From Candidatus Bathycorpusculum hydrogenotrophicum (lineage in GTDB: Archaea > Thermoproteota > Bathyarchaeia > Bathyarchaeales > Bathycorpusculaceae), in NCBI GenBank assembly GCA_009783705.1, contig WRCX01000002.1, positions 1 through 64,000 of the forward strand: DNA of 64,000 bases, given 5' to 3'. Every line of letters begins with the position of its first letter. The stretch's first letter is position 1. This document shows, one piece after another, positions 51,081 to 58,985 of this stretch. A program made the translations under genes and the position numbers. The notes beneath the pieces were generated by a model. That model did not search any database. It saw only the letters and a program-made list of their open reading frames with translations, and had not been told where the DNA came from.

Positions 51081-51746
51081 ATGCAAGGAGTAGAGGTTAT
51101 TGTCGGCGGTTTCATGAGTATTGATGGGAAAATAGCTCCTGCCAATCGGAACGGCCAAGAATTCACTCAACTCATGACCCCACTGCACAAAAAAATGCTA
51201 CACAGCATCCGAGCGTCTGTTGATGCGGTTGTGGTAGGGGTGGGCACGGTTTTAGCAGATGATCCCACGCTTACTGTGCGAGATGTTGAGGGAAAAAATC
51301 CGCTCCGAGTAGTGCTAGACAGCAAAGCACAAACACCCCTAACAGCAAAAATCGCAAACACCAACCAAGCATCCACCCTAATAGCAACAACTACACAGGC
51401 CTCAAAAGAAAAGATCAAAGCATTAAAAAACAAAAATATTGAGGTATTTATTTCAAACTCGGAAAAAACGGTTAATTTGCAGGAATTAGTCGAAGCACTC
51501 AAGAGTCGTGGTGTTAGAAAAGTTCTTGTGGAGGGCGGCGCTGAGGTGCGGTGGAGTTTTTTTGAAGCAAACCTTGTGGATGAATTATTTGTTTGGATTA
51601 TGCCCTATGTTTGGGGCGGCAAAGAGGCCCCAACATTAGTGGATGGACAGGGTTTCCTTGGAGCACAAGAAGCGAAAAAACTAAAACTAAAAAGCACCGA
51701 ACATATTGAGGGATTAACAGTTCTTTGGTTCACAGTTCAACATTAA
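51081..51746 (+). CDS. Archaeal RIB7-type pyrimidine reductase (ArfC-like)
   Basis: A 221-residue RibD C-terminal-domain protein, the archaeal 2,5-diamino-6-(ribosylamino)-4(3H)-pyrimidinone 5'-phosphate reductase of riboflavin and F420 synthesis. Motifs: GGFMSIDGKIAPA, VDAVVVGVGTVLADDPTLTVR, NPLRVVLDSKAQTPL, KVLVEGGAEVRWSFFEANLVDEL, MPYVWGGKEAPTLV. It lacks a deaminase domain, as expected in archaea, and stands alone. Confidence 0.9.
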   Translation: MQGVEVIVGGFMSIDGKIAPANRNGQEFTQLMTPLHKKMLHSIRASVDAVVVGVGTVLADDPTLTVRDVEGKNPLRVVLDSKAQTPLTAKIANTNQASTLIATTTQASKEKIKALKNKNIEVFISNSEKTVNLQELVEALKSRGVRKVLVEGGAEVRWSFFEANLVDELFVWIMPYVWGGKEAPTLVDGQGFLGAQEAKKLKLKSTEHIEGLTVLWFTVQH

Positions 51747-51971
51747 TAACGGCAATACTAAAAGCGCATCTAACTGTTATTTTCATAAAGAAAAAGGTCA
51801 TGTTAGAAATTGTAATCAGCTAATGATGATACTATAGAACTTCATCAGGATGAACTTGTCTAATCCAAGTATGTCGCCTTAGTACAATTAAAATCATCTA
51901 AATTTGACTCAGCGTTAAGATCGTCCTCTGTCAATGCTCAGCCATATCCAGTAAACCCTGACGTATGCAAG
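51747..51971. other. Intergenic, no gene seen
   Basis: About 225 bases after the reductase gene; together with the tiny gene at 51972-52118 it makes a 400-base gap. No repeat, RNA gene or reading frame is evident. Confidence 0.5.
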
Positions 51972-52118
51972 TTACTCTTTTCGTTCAATTTTATTATAAA
52001 TAGCGAGACCTTTTTCCATCATTTCACTCTGTAATGACGTAGGACCCTTCTTAATTTGGCGCTCAAACTCTTCGAAGGTTTCACGGTCTAAAACTGGAAT
52101 TGGACATGGTTTCGCCAT
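51972..52118 (-). CDS. Small 48-residue protein
   Basis: The ATG at 52118 opens MAKPCPIPVLDRETFEEFERQIKKGPTSLQSEM and stops at TAA (51972-51974). The composition (alternating acidic and hydrophobic residues, a clear amphipathic helix DRETFEEFERQIKK) and a GGTGAT ribosome-binding site about eight bases upstream make it look like a genuine gene. I know no family. It lies 36 bases downstream of the TrpD-fold paralogue B stop on the same strand. Confidence 0.6.
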   Translation of the reverse strand: MAKPCPIPVLDRETFEEFERQIKKGPTSLQSEMMEKGLAIYNKIERKE

Positions 52119-52154
52119 TTTTAATCACCACAAACTTTGGAACACAAACCATAA

Positions 52155-53327
52155 CTAAACTTCAGCTAAAATAGTGTTGTCTTGGTTTTGTTTAAGGATT
52201 GATTGGAAGTGTTTGGTGTTGCCGCCGCTTAGGGTAACTAGTTGGTTTAGTTTTTCGATTGCAAGGCCAGCATCTAGGGCTTGTTTGGCTAATTCATAGC
52301 CGTCTTTTAGATCTGAGACGCTTTCTGCTATGTAGAGGATGGATGCGGCATTTAGTAAAATGAGGTCTTGGCGGGTGCTTTGATCTTTGCCTAAGAGTAT
52401 TTTGAGGATGGTTTGGGTGTTTAGTTCGGGGCTTCCGGGGTAGGCGATCTCTTTTGGGTTTCCGCGTTTGAGTCCAATGTCTTCGGGGTAGAAACTGTAG
52501 GTGTCTATTGAGCCGTTGGGTTTTACTTCAGAGATTATGTTGCGTCCTAGGTTGGAGAATTCATCTATACGTATGGTTTCATCTGCGCCATATCCCAGTA
52601 CGACTAGGGCTCGTTCGTAGCCGTTTTTTGAGAGAACGGATGCGATTGTTTCTGTGTAGGGTTGGCTGACTCCTCTGACTTGTCGTTTGAGGCCAAAGGG
52701 GTTGAGGCCCGCGGCGATCATGAGTCTCATTGCGTAGAGCATGGGCATAACGGTGTGGGTGGCTTTGTCGGCGGTTAAATCGATCAGGGGTTTCATCCAT
52801 GGGTATATGCCTGCTGAGGCCCAAACAGATGTTTGGATGGTGTGTATGCATTGTTCGACTATTTGGGGGGTTGTGTATACGTTGATGCCTAGGTTTTGGG
52901 CTAAGTCGATGCATCCGGTTTTGGATGAGAAAGATTTGGATCCGCTTTTTATGGCATAGGCGCCGGCGGCGGCGGCAATTATCAATGCGGGGGTTGTGAT
53001 GTTTATAGTTGGGAAGGTGTCTCCGCCTGTGCCTCCGGCGGTTACAAGGGGTTTATCGGTGTTGAATTGGAAGGTGGAGGTTCTTGTGGCATCCATTGCT
53101 TTGACCATACCGCTTAATTCGTCTACGGTGGGTTTTTTTATAGTTAAGCCGCCAAAAAAGGCGACCATTAGGGGGAGGATATCGGTTGGGTGTTTGTTTT
53201 GGGTGAGTTGGGTAAATAGGGTTTGGGCGACCGATTGGGTTTGAAGATTGGTCAGGTTTTCTCCATGGGAGAGTTGGGTTATTATTTCGTTGAGGTTGGG
53301 GTTTGTTTGGGGGTTGTTGGGTGTCAT
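52155..53327 (-). CDS. TrpD-fold phosphoribosyltransferase paralogue B
   Basis: A second, more divergent TrpD-type protein of 390 residues. LVTAGGTGGDTFPTINITTPALI matches the PRPP loop better than paralogue A, but the next motif reads KSGSKSFSSKTGCIDLAQNLG, and the helix PWMKPLIDLTADKATHTVMP replaces the usual RYAMPVR-type segment. The N-terminal 20 residues are Asn/Thr-rich. It is followed upstream by an ECF S-like membrane gene 10 bases away, so import and phosphoribosylation of a base or amine is a possible pairing. Confidence 0.75.
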   Translation of the reverse strand: MTPNNPQTNPNLNEIITQLSHGENLTNLQTQSVAQTLFTQLTQNKHPTDILPLMVAFFGGLTIKKPTVDELSGMVKAMDATRTSTFQFNTDKPLVTAGGTGGDTFPTINITTPALIIAAAAGAYAIKSGSKSFSSKTGCIDLAQNLGINVYTTPQIVEQCIHTIQTSVWASAGIYPWMKPLIDLTADKATHTVMPMLYAMRLMIAAGLNPFGLKRQVRGVSQPYTETIASVLSKNGYERALVVLGYGADETIRIDEFSNLGRNIISEVKPNGSIDTYSFYPEDIGLKRGNPKEIAYPGSPELNTQTILKILLGKDQSTRQDLILLNAASILYIAESVSDLKDGYELAKQALDAGLAIEKLNQLVTLSGGNTKHFQSILKQNQDNTILAEV

Positions 53328-53337
53328 TGTTGGTGCC

Positions 53338-53922
53338 TTAGGGGATGACTTTGGAACGTTTTAGGGTTCTGACAAGGAGGTAGGCTAGAATTGTTGAGGG
53401 GATAAGTTGTAACACGATGTAGATGGGAAGGGCTCCGAGGTAGACTATGTAGGGTAGTCCTAGGGCCATGACCATTACTACATAGACTAGGGGGATGTCT
53501 AGGATTGCGCAGATGGTGCTCATGGTTAAGAGTTTGGTGCTGAGTTTTGCTTGGGGACGGAAACGTGTGAAGGCAAAGGCGGCTGCGCCTACGCCTAGGG
53601 CAAAGAGGAGGTTTATGATGGGCCACAGCGGGGAGAGGGGGCTTGATGCGGTGATGAGTCCGATTAGGGCTTGGATCTCGGTTGTTATGATAGCTCCTAT
53701 AAATCCAAACAGGACGGCTGAAACAAGAATCCAGGTGTAGGTGTTTATGTATCCTAGTGTGTTGAAATTGCCTCCTGTGAAGAGTGTGTCGGCTCTTTCG
53801 GCAAAGATGGCTATTACGCCTGCAACGACGCCTATCATTAGGGCGGCCATGGCTTTTTTGAGGTTTTGGGATTTGAGGTCAATAGACACATAGGTCACTC
53901 TCAGATTTGAGTAATAACTCAA
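53338..53922 (-). CDS. ECF transporter S component-like membrane protein
   Basis: A 194-residue protein with about five to six hydrophobic segments and Gly/Ala-rich faces (KAMAALMIGVVAGVIAIFAERADT, WILVSAVLFGFIGAIITTEIQALIGLITAS, WPIINLLFALGVGAAAFAFTRFRP). That is the size and style of substrate-binding S subunits. It has no ATPase next to it, as expected for group II ECF systems that share an energising module such as 23844-26280. GTG at 53889 is an alternative start. The substrate is unknown. Confidence 0.6.
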   Translation of the reverse strand: MSYYSNLRVTYVSIDLKSQNLKKAMAALMIGVVAGVIAIFAERADTLFTGGNFNTLGYINTYTWILVSAVLFGFIGAIITTEIQALIGLITASSPLSPLWPIINLLFALGVGAAAFAFTRFRPQAKLSTKLLTMSTICAILDIPLVYVVMVMALGLPYIVYLGALPIYIVLQLIPSTILAYLLVRTLKRSKVIP

Positions 53923-53977
53923 AAATGAGTATTATCATATAAAGGTTTTTTACCAAAAATGAGTAGCAAATAGCCGG

Positions 53978-54850
53978 TTATAGGACCAGCTTTTTTAGCC
54001 GCAACATCAACGCTTCACGCTCATCAGGTTGGCGCACCCACAAATCCCGACTCTCTCTAAACTCTTCGCCTGAGAGAACCCCCTGCTTTTGCAGCTCACC
54101 TAAAAGCTTCATAAACCCCTGCAAATCCAGTTGCTCCTCAGTCACCACCATACCGCTCCCCCTACTACGCTCAGAGCTCGTTTGGGGTTCGCTATCTGGC
54201 GGCGGAAACTCGGCATAAAGAAAACGCGCAAAATATAGCGTATCCCAACCCTTGGTAGGCAAAAAGTTGTTTTTTAGGTTCAACAACTCGGAGGTGTAGT
54301 GCTCATATTCTTGGCCCAGTGAGAGATACTTGGGTTTCAAAGTAGCCGTACCTACCGTTCGGTTAACAAAATGACGCAGATGCTGATTGCCAAACACCGG
54401 CAACACAGTACCCTTTTCATAGTTAAAGCAGTAAATGATTTTTTTAGCAACCACCTTATCCTGCCCAAACCCGCCGATTCGCTCCCAAGGTGCATCGATC
54501 TTTTGTGCCAAAGATTTACGATCATCTACTGATATGCGAAGCAGATTTTTGAGATCTTTTATTTGCAAACGAGCATTACGGTAAGCATTAGAACTGTTTT
54601 GAGTTGAAGTACCCGACAGATTGAGGTTTTTTTCAAGAAACCCAAAGAACTCACCGACTTGGTCGGGATTAACTTTGAAGAGACGATCCGGATCAAGCCA
54701 CTCTATAGAAGCCAAGTTCTCAGCGAAGGGAAATTTTTGACGAAAACCCTTGAGAGCCCCCAATACAAGATTGACCTCACATTTTATTGCAGTAGCTTTA
54801 TCGAAAGCTTCAATTTTTTGTTGCAGTAAGCTACTCTTAGACATGGACAC
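53978..54850 (-). CDS. Hypothetical helical protein with SHOCT-like ending
   Basis: A 290-residue soluble protein with no family recognised. The body contains VNLVLGALKGFRQKFPFAE, WERIGGFGQDKVVAKKIIYCFNYEKGTVLPVFGNQHLRHFVNRTVG, and a C-terminal helical pair LDLQGFMKLLGELQKQGVLSGEEFRESRDLW that resembles SHOCT-type short modules. A Ser/Gly linker (about 230) separates the two parts. It is a single gene transcribed like its neighbours. Confidence 0.6.
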   Translation of the reverse strand: MSMSKSSLLQQKIEAFDKATAIKCEVNLVLGALKGFRQKFPFAENLASIEWLDPDRLFKVNPDQVGEFFGFLEKNLNLSGTSTQNSSNAYRNARLQIKDLKNLLRISVDDRKSLAQKIDAPWERIGGFGQDKVVAKKIIYCFNYEKGTVLPVFGNQHLRHFVNRTVGTATLKPKYLSLGQEYEHYTSELLNLKNNFLPTKGWDTLYFARFLYAEFPPPDSEPQTSSERSRGSGMVVTEEQLDLQGFMKLLGELQKQGVLSGEEFRESRDLWVRQPDEREALMLRLKKLVL

Positions 54851-55131
54851 CGAAGCACTAAATGTGAACTGAGCTAATAAGATTTACAGCAACCCACCGA
54901 TCGGCTTACCTTCGCAGGTCACAATTACAAACAACCACCGTTAAACAGCCAAAATATTTATTGTAAAATCGCACGGTAACCAAATTTCTCAAGGCTTACC
55001 AAGAAATCAGGATATATTAATATATTCTTAAATAAAGTAAACAGAAGCAGACACATTTCTGCCGTTACTGCGGAGTTCTTTGTTACAGATGATATATGGA
55101 ATATCGCTATAGTTAACTACAGATTGGTTAC

Positions 55132-55749
55132 ATGTCGATTGAGCACTTCACTGTACAACCAGTACTGCCGGCTGTTTTGAAAATAGTTGTAGTAATTTTG
55201 GTAGTAAGCGGTATTGTTCTGTTGACAGTGAATTTGTTATTACGTAACCGGCTAAAAACGTTGCCAGTTTATGGAATGGTAGGTATAGCGGCAGGTTTAC
55301 GTAGCAAATATATCAGGGCAATCATAGGGATAATGCTGATAATCTTTGGCGGTATTTTTGTGTACGTTATAGCGGGTCAACAAACGACATCAGTAGTGAC
55401 TGTTGGCGATGGATACATAAATGTTGAATCGCCTTGTTTTGTTTCTTTGGGAACCCTTCTGGGTGTCAAAGGCAACAAAAATGTTACTTCTGAGGAAATT
55501 GATACGGCGTCTGTTAGGCAAATAGGTTCAGGTAACTTTAACTTACAGAAACAAAGCGGAACCAACTTTGACGACACAAATGTAGGCAGGTTCACTTTGG
55601 GAAATGGAGCAACTGCTTATGTAGCAACAACTAACACCACCAGCCTTATAATAAGGTTGAATAATGGCGAATATCTCATCTTAGGAACCGCAGACACACA
55701 AGCACTTGCAGATAGTTTCGCACAAAACGTTCACCCCCTAACCTCATAA
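55132..55749 (+). CDS. Membrane-anchored protein with PH-like outer domain
   Basis: A 205-residue protein with two hydrophobic segments (about 14-36 and 62-82) and a C-terminal soluble beta-rich part (VGDGYINVESPCF, NFNLQKQSGTNF, GATAYVATTNTTSLIIRLNNGEYLILGTADTQALADSF). The second half has the rhythm of bacterial PH-like domains (NGEYLILGT, ADTQALADSF). It has a valid ATG start, preceded by an AT-rich promoter-like region. Function unknown. Confidence 0.65.
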   Translation: MSIEHFTVQPVLPAVLKIVVVILVVSGIVLLTVNLLLRNRLKTLPVYGMVGIAAGLRSKYIRAIIGIMLIIFGGIFVYVIAGQQTTSVVTVGDGYINVESPCFVSLGTLLGVKGNKNVTSEEIDTASVRQIGSGNFNLQKQSGTNFDDTNVGRFTLGNGATAYVATTNTTSLIIRLNNGEYLILGTADTQALADSFAQNVHPLTS

Positions 55750-56112
55750 CAATATCAATAAATGCATGTCAAGAGGTCTCAGCAATAGATGCAACATCAA
55801 CTATTACAGTTAGTTAGCTGGTTAAACAATTGTTATTGTGTCTGTTAATGTGGAGACACAGGTTGGTTAAGCTTGTTTGACGACTGGTTCAGGCGGTGAA
55901 ACAAAAACAATCGCCAGCATTAACACAAGCTCCAAAACCAAAAGTCTTCACGCCACGGTGATTTTAAGCATGTCCTAATAAGAGGCTACAACTGCGATCT
56001 GTTTGTCGTCATAGCTTACAATTAGGAAATCCAAGGTACGATCACGAAATCAATAACTGAGTTGCTTGGGAAGGCATATTAGGTGTGAGAACTGCACCTT
56101 AGCGGGGATGTT
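55750..56112. other. Intergenic, no gene seen
   Basis: 363 bases between the PH-like membrane protein and the deoxyribosyltransferase-like gene. I find no RNA, repeat or convincing frame. Confidence 0.5.
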
Positions 56113-56523
56113 GTGGTAAAGCAGGTTTTCATTTCAGGTCCCATACTGGGTATGGAAAACAACCAAAGCTATCGCCAAACCATAAAAGACATATGCACTC
56201 CGCTGGGACTAGAAGTTATTGATCCTTGGAATCGTGAAAAAGTTCTCTACAAAGGCACCGAGGAATGTTGGTGGAATACCTACACCACCTTTGATTTTGT
56301 AGAACGCGATCTGGCCGATGCTGATCGGTGCGATATTATGGTTGTGTATTTGCCAGTTCTCTCGGCGGGCGCTTGCATGGAGATGTTTTATGCAAAACGC
56401 AGAGGCAAACATGTTATTGTTGTAACAGAGCTACCCTGTGTCAGCCCTTGGATAGTTGTGCACACAGATAAAATCCTCAAAACTTTCAACGAGCTTGGAG
56501 AAACCCTAAAACAATTTCTCTAA
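56113..56523 (+). CDS. Nucleoside 2-deoxyribosyltransferase-like protein
   Basis: A 136-residue protein of the NDT/DNPH fold: FISGPILGMENNQSYR (nucleotide loop), VIDPWNREK, FVERDLADADRCDIMVVYLPVLSAGACMEMFYAKRRGKHVIVV with the conserved Glu of the active site. Relatives transfer or hydrolyse deoxyribose of nucleotides. The start GTG at 56113 gives MVKQVF. It stands 69 bases before mntP. Confidence 0.8.
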   Translation: MVKQVFISGPILGMENNQSYRQTIKDICTPLGLEVIDPWNREKVLYKGTEECWWNTYTTFDFVERDLADADRCDIMVVYLPVLSAGACMEMFYAKRRGKHVIVVTELPCVSPWIVVHTDKILKTFNELGETLKQFL

Positions 56524-56592
56524 CCTGACTTTACTTAACAGCCAGCGTAAGGCCTATATCATCCAATCTAAAAAATGGTGACGGGATAAGCC

Positions 56593-57153
56593 GTGGATGC
56601 CATAACCATCGTCTTGATTGCTGTGGGTTTAGCTATGGATGCTTTTGCAGTCTCGATTGCAAACGGCATGAGCACCCCGAACAGTAAACGACGTAAAGCA
56701 ACCCTTTTAACGGCGGTATTTTTTGGTGGTTTTCAAATGCTTATGCCCATAATTGGCTGGCTCATTGGACTTAGTTTCCAAGACATTATTATGACGGTGG
56801 ATCACTGGATAGCCTTTGGTTTACTTGCATTCATTGGTGCCAAGATGGTTTATGATGGGACAAAAAAAGAAACCGAACAAAAAACCGCAAACCTCAAACT
56901 CTACACATTGCTTGTTTTAGCGGTTGCTACAAGCATCGATGCTCTGATGGTGGGGTTGAGTTTTGCGTTTCTCCAAACAGAGATTTTGATGCCTATTTTA
57001 GTAATTGGTATAGTTACGTTTGGGTTGTCGTTTGTTGGCGTCTACTTTGGCTGTAGTCTGGGCAGGTTCTTTGGTAACAAAATAAAAATCGTGGGGGGTA
57101 TAGTGTTAATTCTCATCGGTTTGCGGATCTTGCTTGAGCACCTTTTTGGTTGA
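56593..57153 (+). CDS. mntP: MntP, manganese efflux pump
   Basis: A 186-residue six-helix transporter of the MntP family. AVGLAMDAFAVSIANGM and VATSIDALMVGLSFAF are the paired Asp-bearing repeats typical of the family, and FGLLAFIGAKMVYDG and FFGNKIKIVGGIVLILIGLRIL complete the two-fold layout. The start is GTG at 56593. Its 3' end overlaps the convergent uvrC gene by 48 bases. Confidence 0.92.
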   Translation: MDAITIVLIAVGLAMDAFAVSIANGMSTPNSKRRKATLLTAVFFGGFQMLMPIIGWLIGLSFQDIIMTVDHWIAFGLLAFIGAKMVYDGTKKETEQKTANLKLYTLLVLAVATSIDALMVGLSFAFLQTEILMPILVIGIVTFGLSFVGVYFGCSLGRFFGNKIKIVGGIVLILIGLRILLEHLFG

Positions 57154-58764
57154 ACGCTTAGAGGGTTGTTTGAACTCTTCGCGGATCTGCATCTGGCGTC
57201 GTTTGCGATTGTAACCCAGTGAGAAATCATGGGTGGCGTCACGGATTTTTCGGAGCAGAAGCATCATGGTACTGTTTTTATCAAACACTCTGGGGACAGG
57301 ATCGTTGGGGAGATAGATTTCTTCACGTTCTTTAGCCAACCCAAACATGGGAGTTTGAAGTCCCAGGGTTTGAAGGGCCGCTTTGGCGGCGCTAACCTGT
57401 CCGGGTCCACCGTCAATAACAATCAGATCGGGCAGGGGATTGTTTTCTTCAATTTGACGCTTATAGCGGCGCAACACCACCTCATGTATACTGGCAAAGT
57501 CATCTTGTCCAGTAACAGTTTTAATTTTAAATTTACGATAGTTCTTTTTGTCGGGTTTGGCGTCTTTGAAGGCCACCATACCCGAGACAACATGCTCAGT
57601 ACCCAAGTTGGATATGTCAAAACACTCAATCACCCTCGGCAAAACAGGCAAATGGAGGTTGTTTTGTAAATCTACCAAAGCAGAGTCAAACTCGAGGCCA
57701 GACTCAAGGTTTTTTTCGGCCAATTTTATCAGAGCCAACTTGTCTGCTTTGTGAGGAATCGTCAAAGATACAGGTGCCAAGCGTTTTTTTGCGAGAAACT
57801 CTTCAAGAGCAACCTTTTCGTCGGGTTCTATCCAAACGGGTTTGTTGAGTAGAATCTCGCGAGGAATCTGATTAGCCGTGTAGAAGGCTTTTAAAAATTC
57901 CTGCTCGATTTGGGGCTGCAAATCCACACTAAACTCTTTTTTACCCAAAAGTACCCCTTTGCGCACCCCCATTTGTAGCGCCATCATCTTTTCTCCAACA
58001 CGCCTAAACACCATCACATCCTGATCAAAACGCCGCTCATTATCTACAATTTGACGCTCAGTGAGCAGACGTATGGAGGCGATTTGTTTACGTAACTCAA
58101 GTGCCTCCTCAAAATGTTGAGTTTGGGAGGCTTCTTGCATCTGAGTGTTGAGTTGTTCGATGGTTTGTTGATAGTTGCCGTTTAGAAAGGCACGGGCATC
58201 TTTGACTTGTTTGTCGTATTGTTCGGGGATTATGTTGCCGGTACAGGGGGCGGTGCACATATTGATGTGATAGTTTAGACAGGCACGTTTGTGCATATTT
58301 TTGCAGGTGCGTAACTTGAACACCCGAACAACGGTGCGTTGGAGGTCTTGGCGGGTAAATCCATCGGTGTAGGGTCCAAAGGATTCGAGTTTGCGGTGGA
58401 CTTTGCGGCTGGTTAAAACCCTTGGGTAGGTTTCTCGGGTTAGTGAGATGTAGGCGTAGCTTTTGGCGTCTTTGAGATCAATGTTGTATTTTGGTGTGTG
58501 TTGTTTGATGAGCTTATTTTCTAGTAGCAGGGCTTCTACTTCGGTGTTGACAACAATCCAGTCGATGCTTCGGATATGCAAAAGCAGCTGACGTGTTTTG
58601 GGTGGTTGATCGATGCTTGAGAAGTAACTTTTTACTCGGCTACGAAGATTTTTGGCCTTACCCACATAGAGAATAGTCTCTTGTTCGTCACGATAGAGAT
58701 ACACGCCAGGATCAGTGGGTATATCGGAGCTTTTGAAATCCGAGGGACTGGATAGTTTAATCAT
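57106..58764 (-). CDS. uvrC: UvrC excinuclease subunit, without C-terminal HhH
   Basis: Dual nuclease subunit of nucleotide-excision repair. It shows the GIY-YIG domain (DPGVYLYRDEQETILYVGKAKNLRSRVKSYF, about 18-48), a UVR-like helical pair (about 205-235), and the RNase H-like domain with DISNLGTEHVVSGMVAF, VIDGGPGQVSAAKAAL, MFGLAKEREEIYLP and RDATHDFSLGYNRKRR. The normal sequence after this point, a helix-hairpin-helix DNA-binding pair of about 60-70 residues, is absent; the protein ends 40 residues later in a basic tail. It overlaps mntP at its end, so a lost tail by fusion of gene ends is conceivable. Confidence 0.9.
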   Translation of the reverse strand: MIKLSSPSDFKSSDIPTDPGVYLYRDEQETILYVGKAKNLRSRVKSYFSSIDQPPKTRQLLLHIRSIDWIVVNTEVEALLLENKLIKQHTPKYNIDLKDAKSYAYISLTRETYPRVLTSRKVHRKLESFGPYTDGFTRQDLQRTVVRVFKLRTCKNMHKRACLNYHINMCTAPCTGNIIPEQYDKQVKDARAFLNGNYQQTIEQLNTQMQEASQTQHFEEALELRKQIASIRLLTERQIVDNERRFDQDVMVFRRVGEKMMALQMGVRKGVLLGKKEFSVDLQPQIEQEFLKAFYTANQIPREILLNKPVWIEPDEKVALEEFLAKKRLAPVSLTIPHKADKLALIKLAEKNLESGLEFDSALVDLQNNLHLPVLPRVIECFDISNLGTEHVVSGMVAFKDAKPDKKNYRKFKIKTVTGQDDFASIHEVVLRRYKRQIEENNPLPDLIVIDGGPGQVSAAKAALQTLGLQTPMFGLAKEREEIYLPNDPVPRVFDKNSTMMLLLRKIRDATHDFSLGYNRKRRQMQIREEFKQPSKRSTKKVLKQDPQTDEN

Positions 58765-58985
58765 GTTTTGCCGCTGTAATTTGACTAATCAAGGCATGCA
58801 TTAAGCATTTCCATCACCCCATCTATGAGAATTGCCGATTTATGCTGGTGATAACCTTTCGATTCAATATTTGAGACGGGCAGATTTAGAATATTGTGGA
58901 ACGTAAATGTTGATGCGGTTATTGGGCGTAAACTAGACAGGTTTTGGAATAAAGTCTCTAAAAGTGAATAGACAAAGATTGTTGG

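Noticed and set aside
50970..51120. Plus-strand frame LEYTTDTIKADQYGE upstream of the RIB7-type gene
   Set aside because: Protein-like codons, but begins with TTG, ends inside the reductase gene in another frame, and matches no family.
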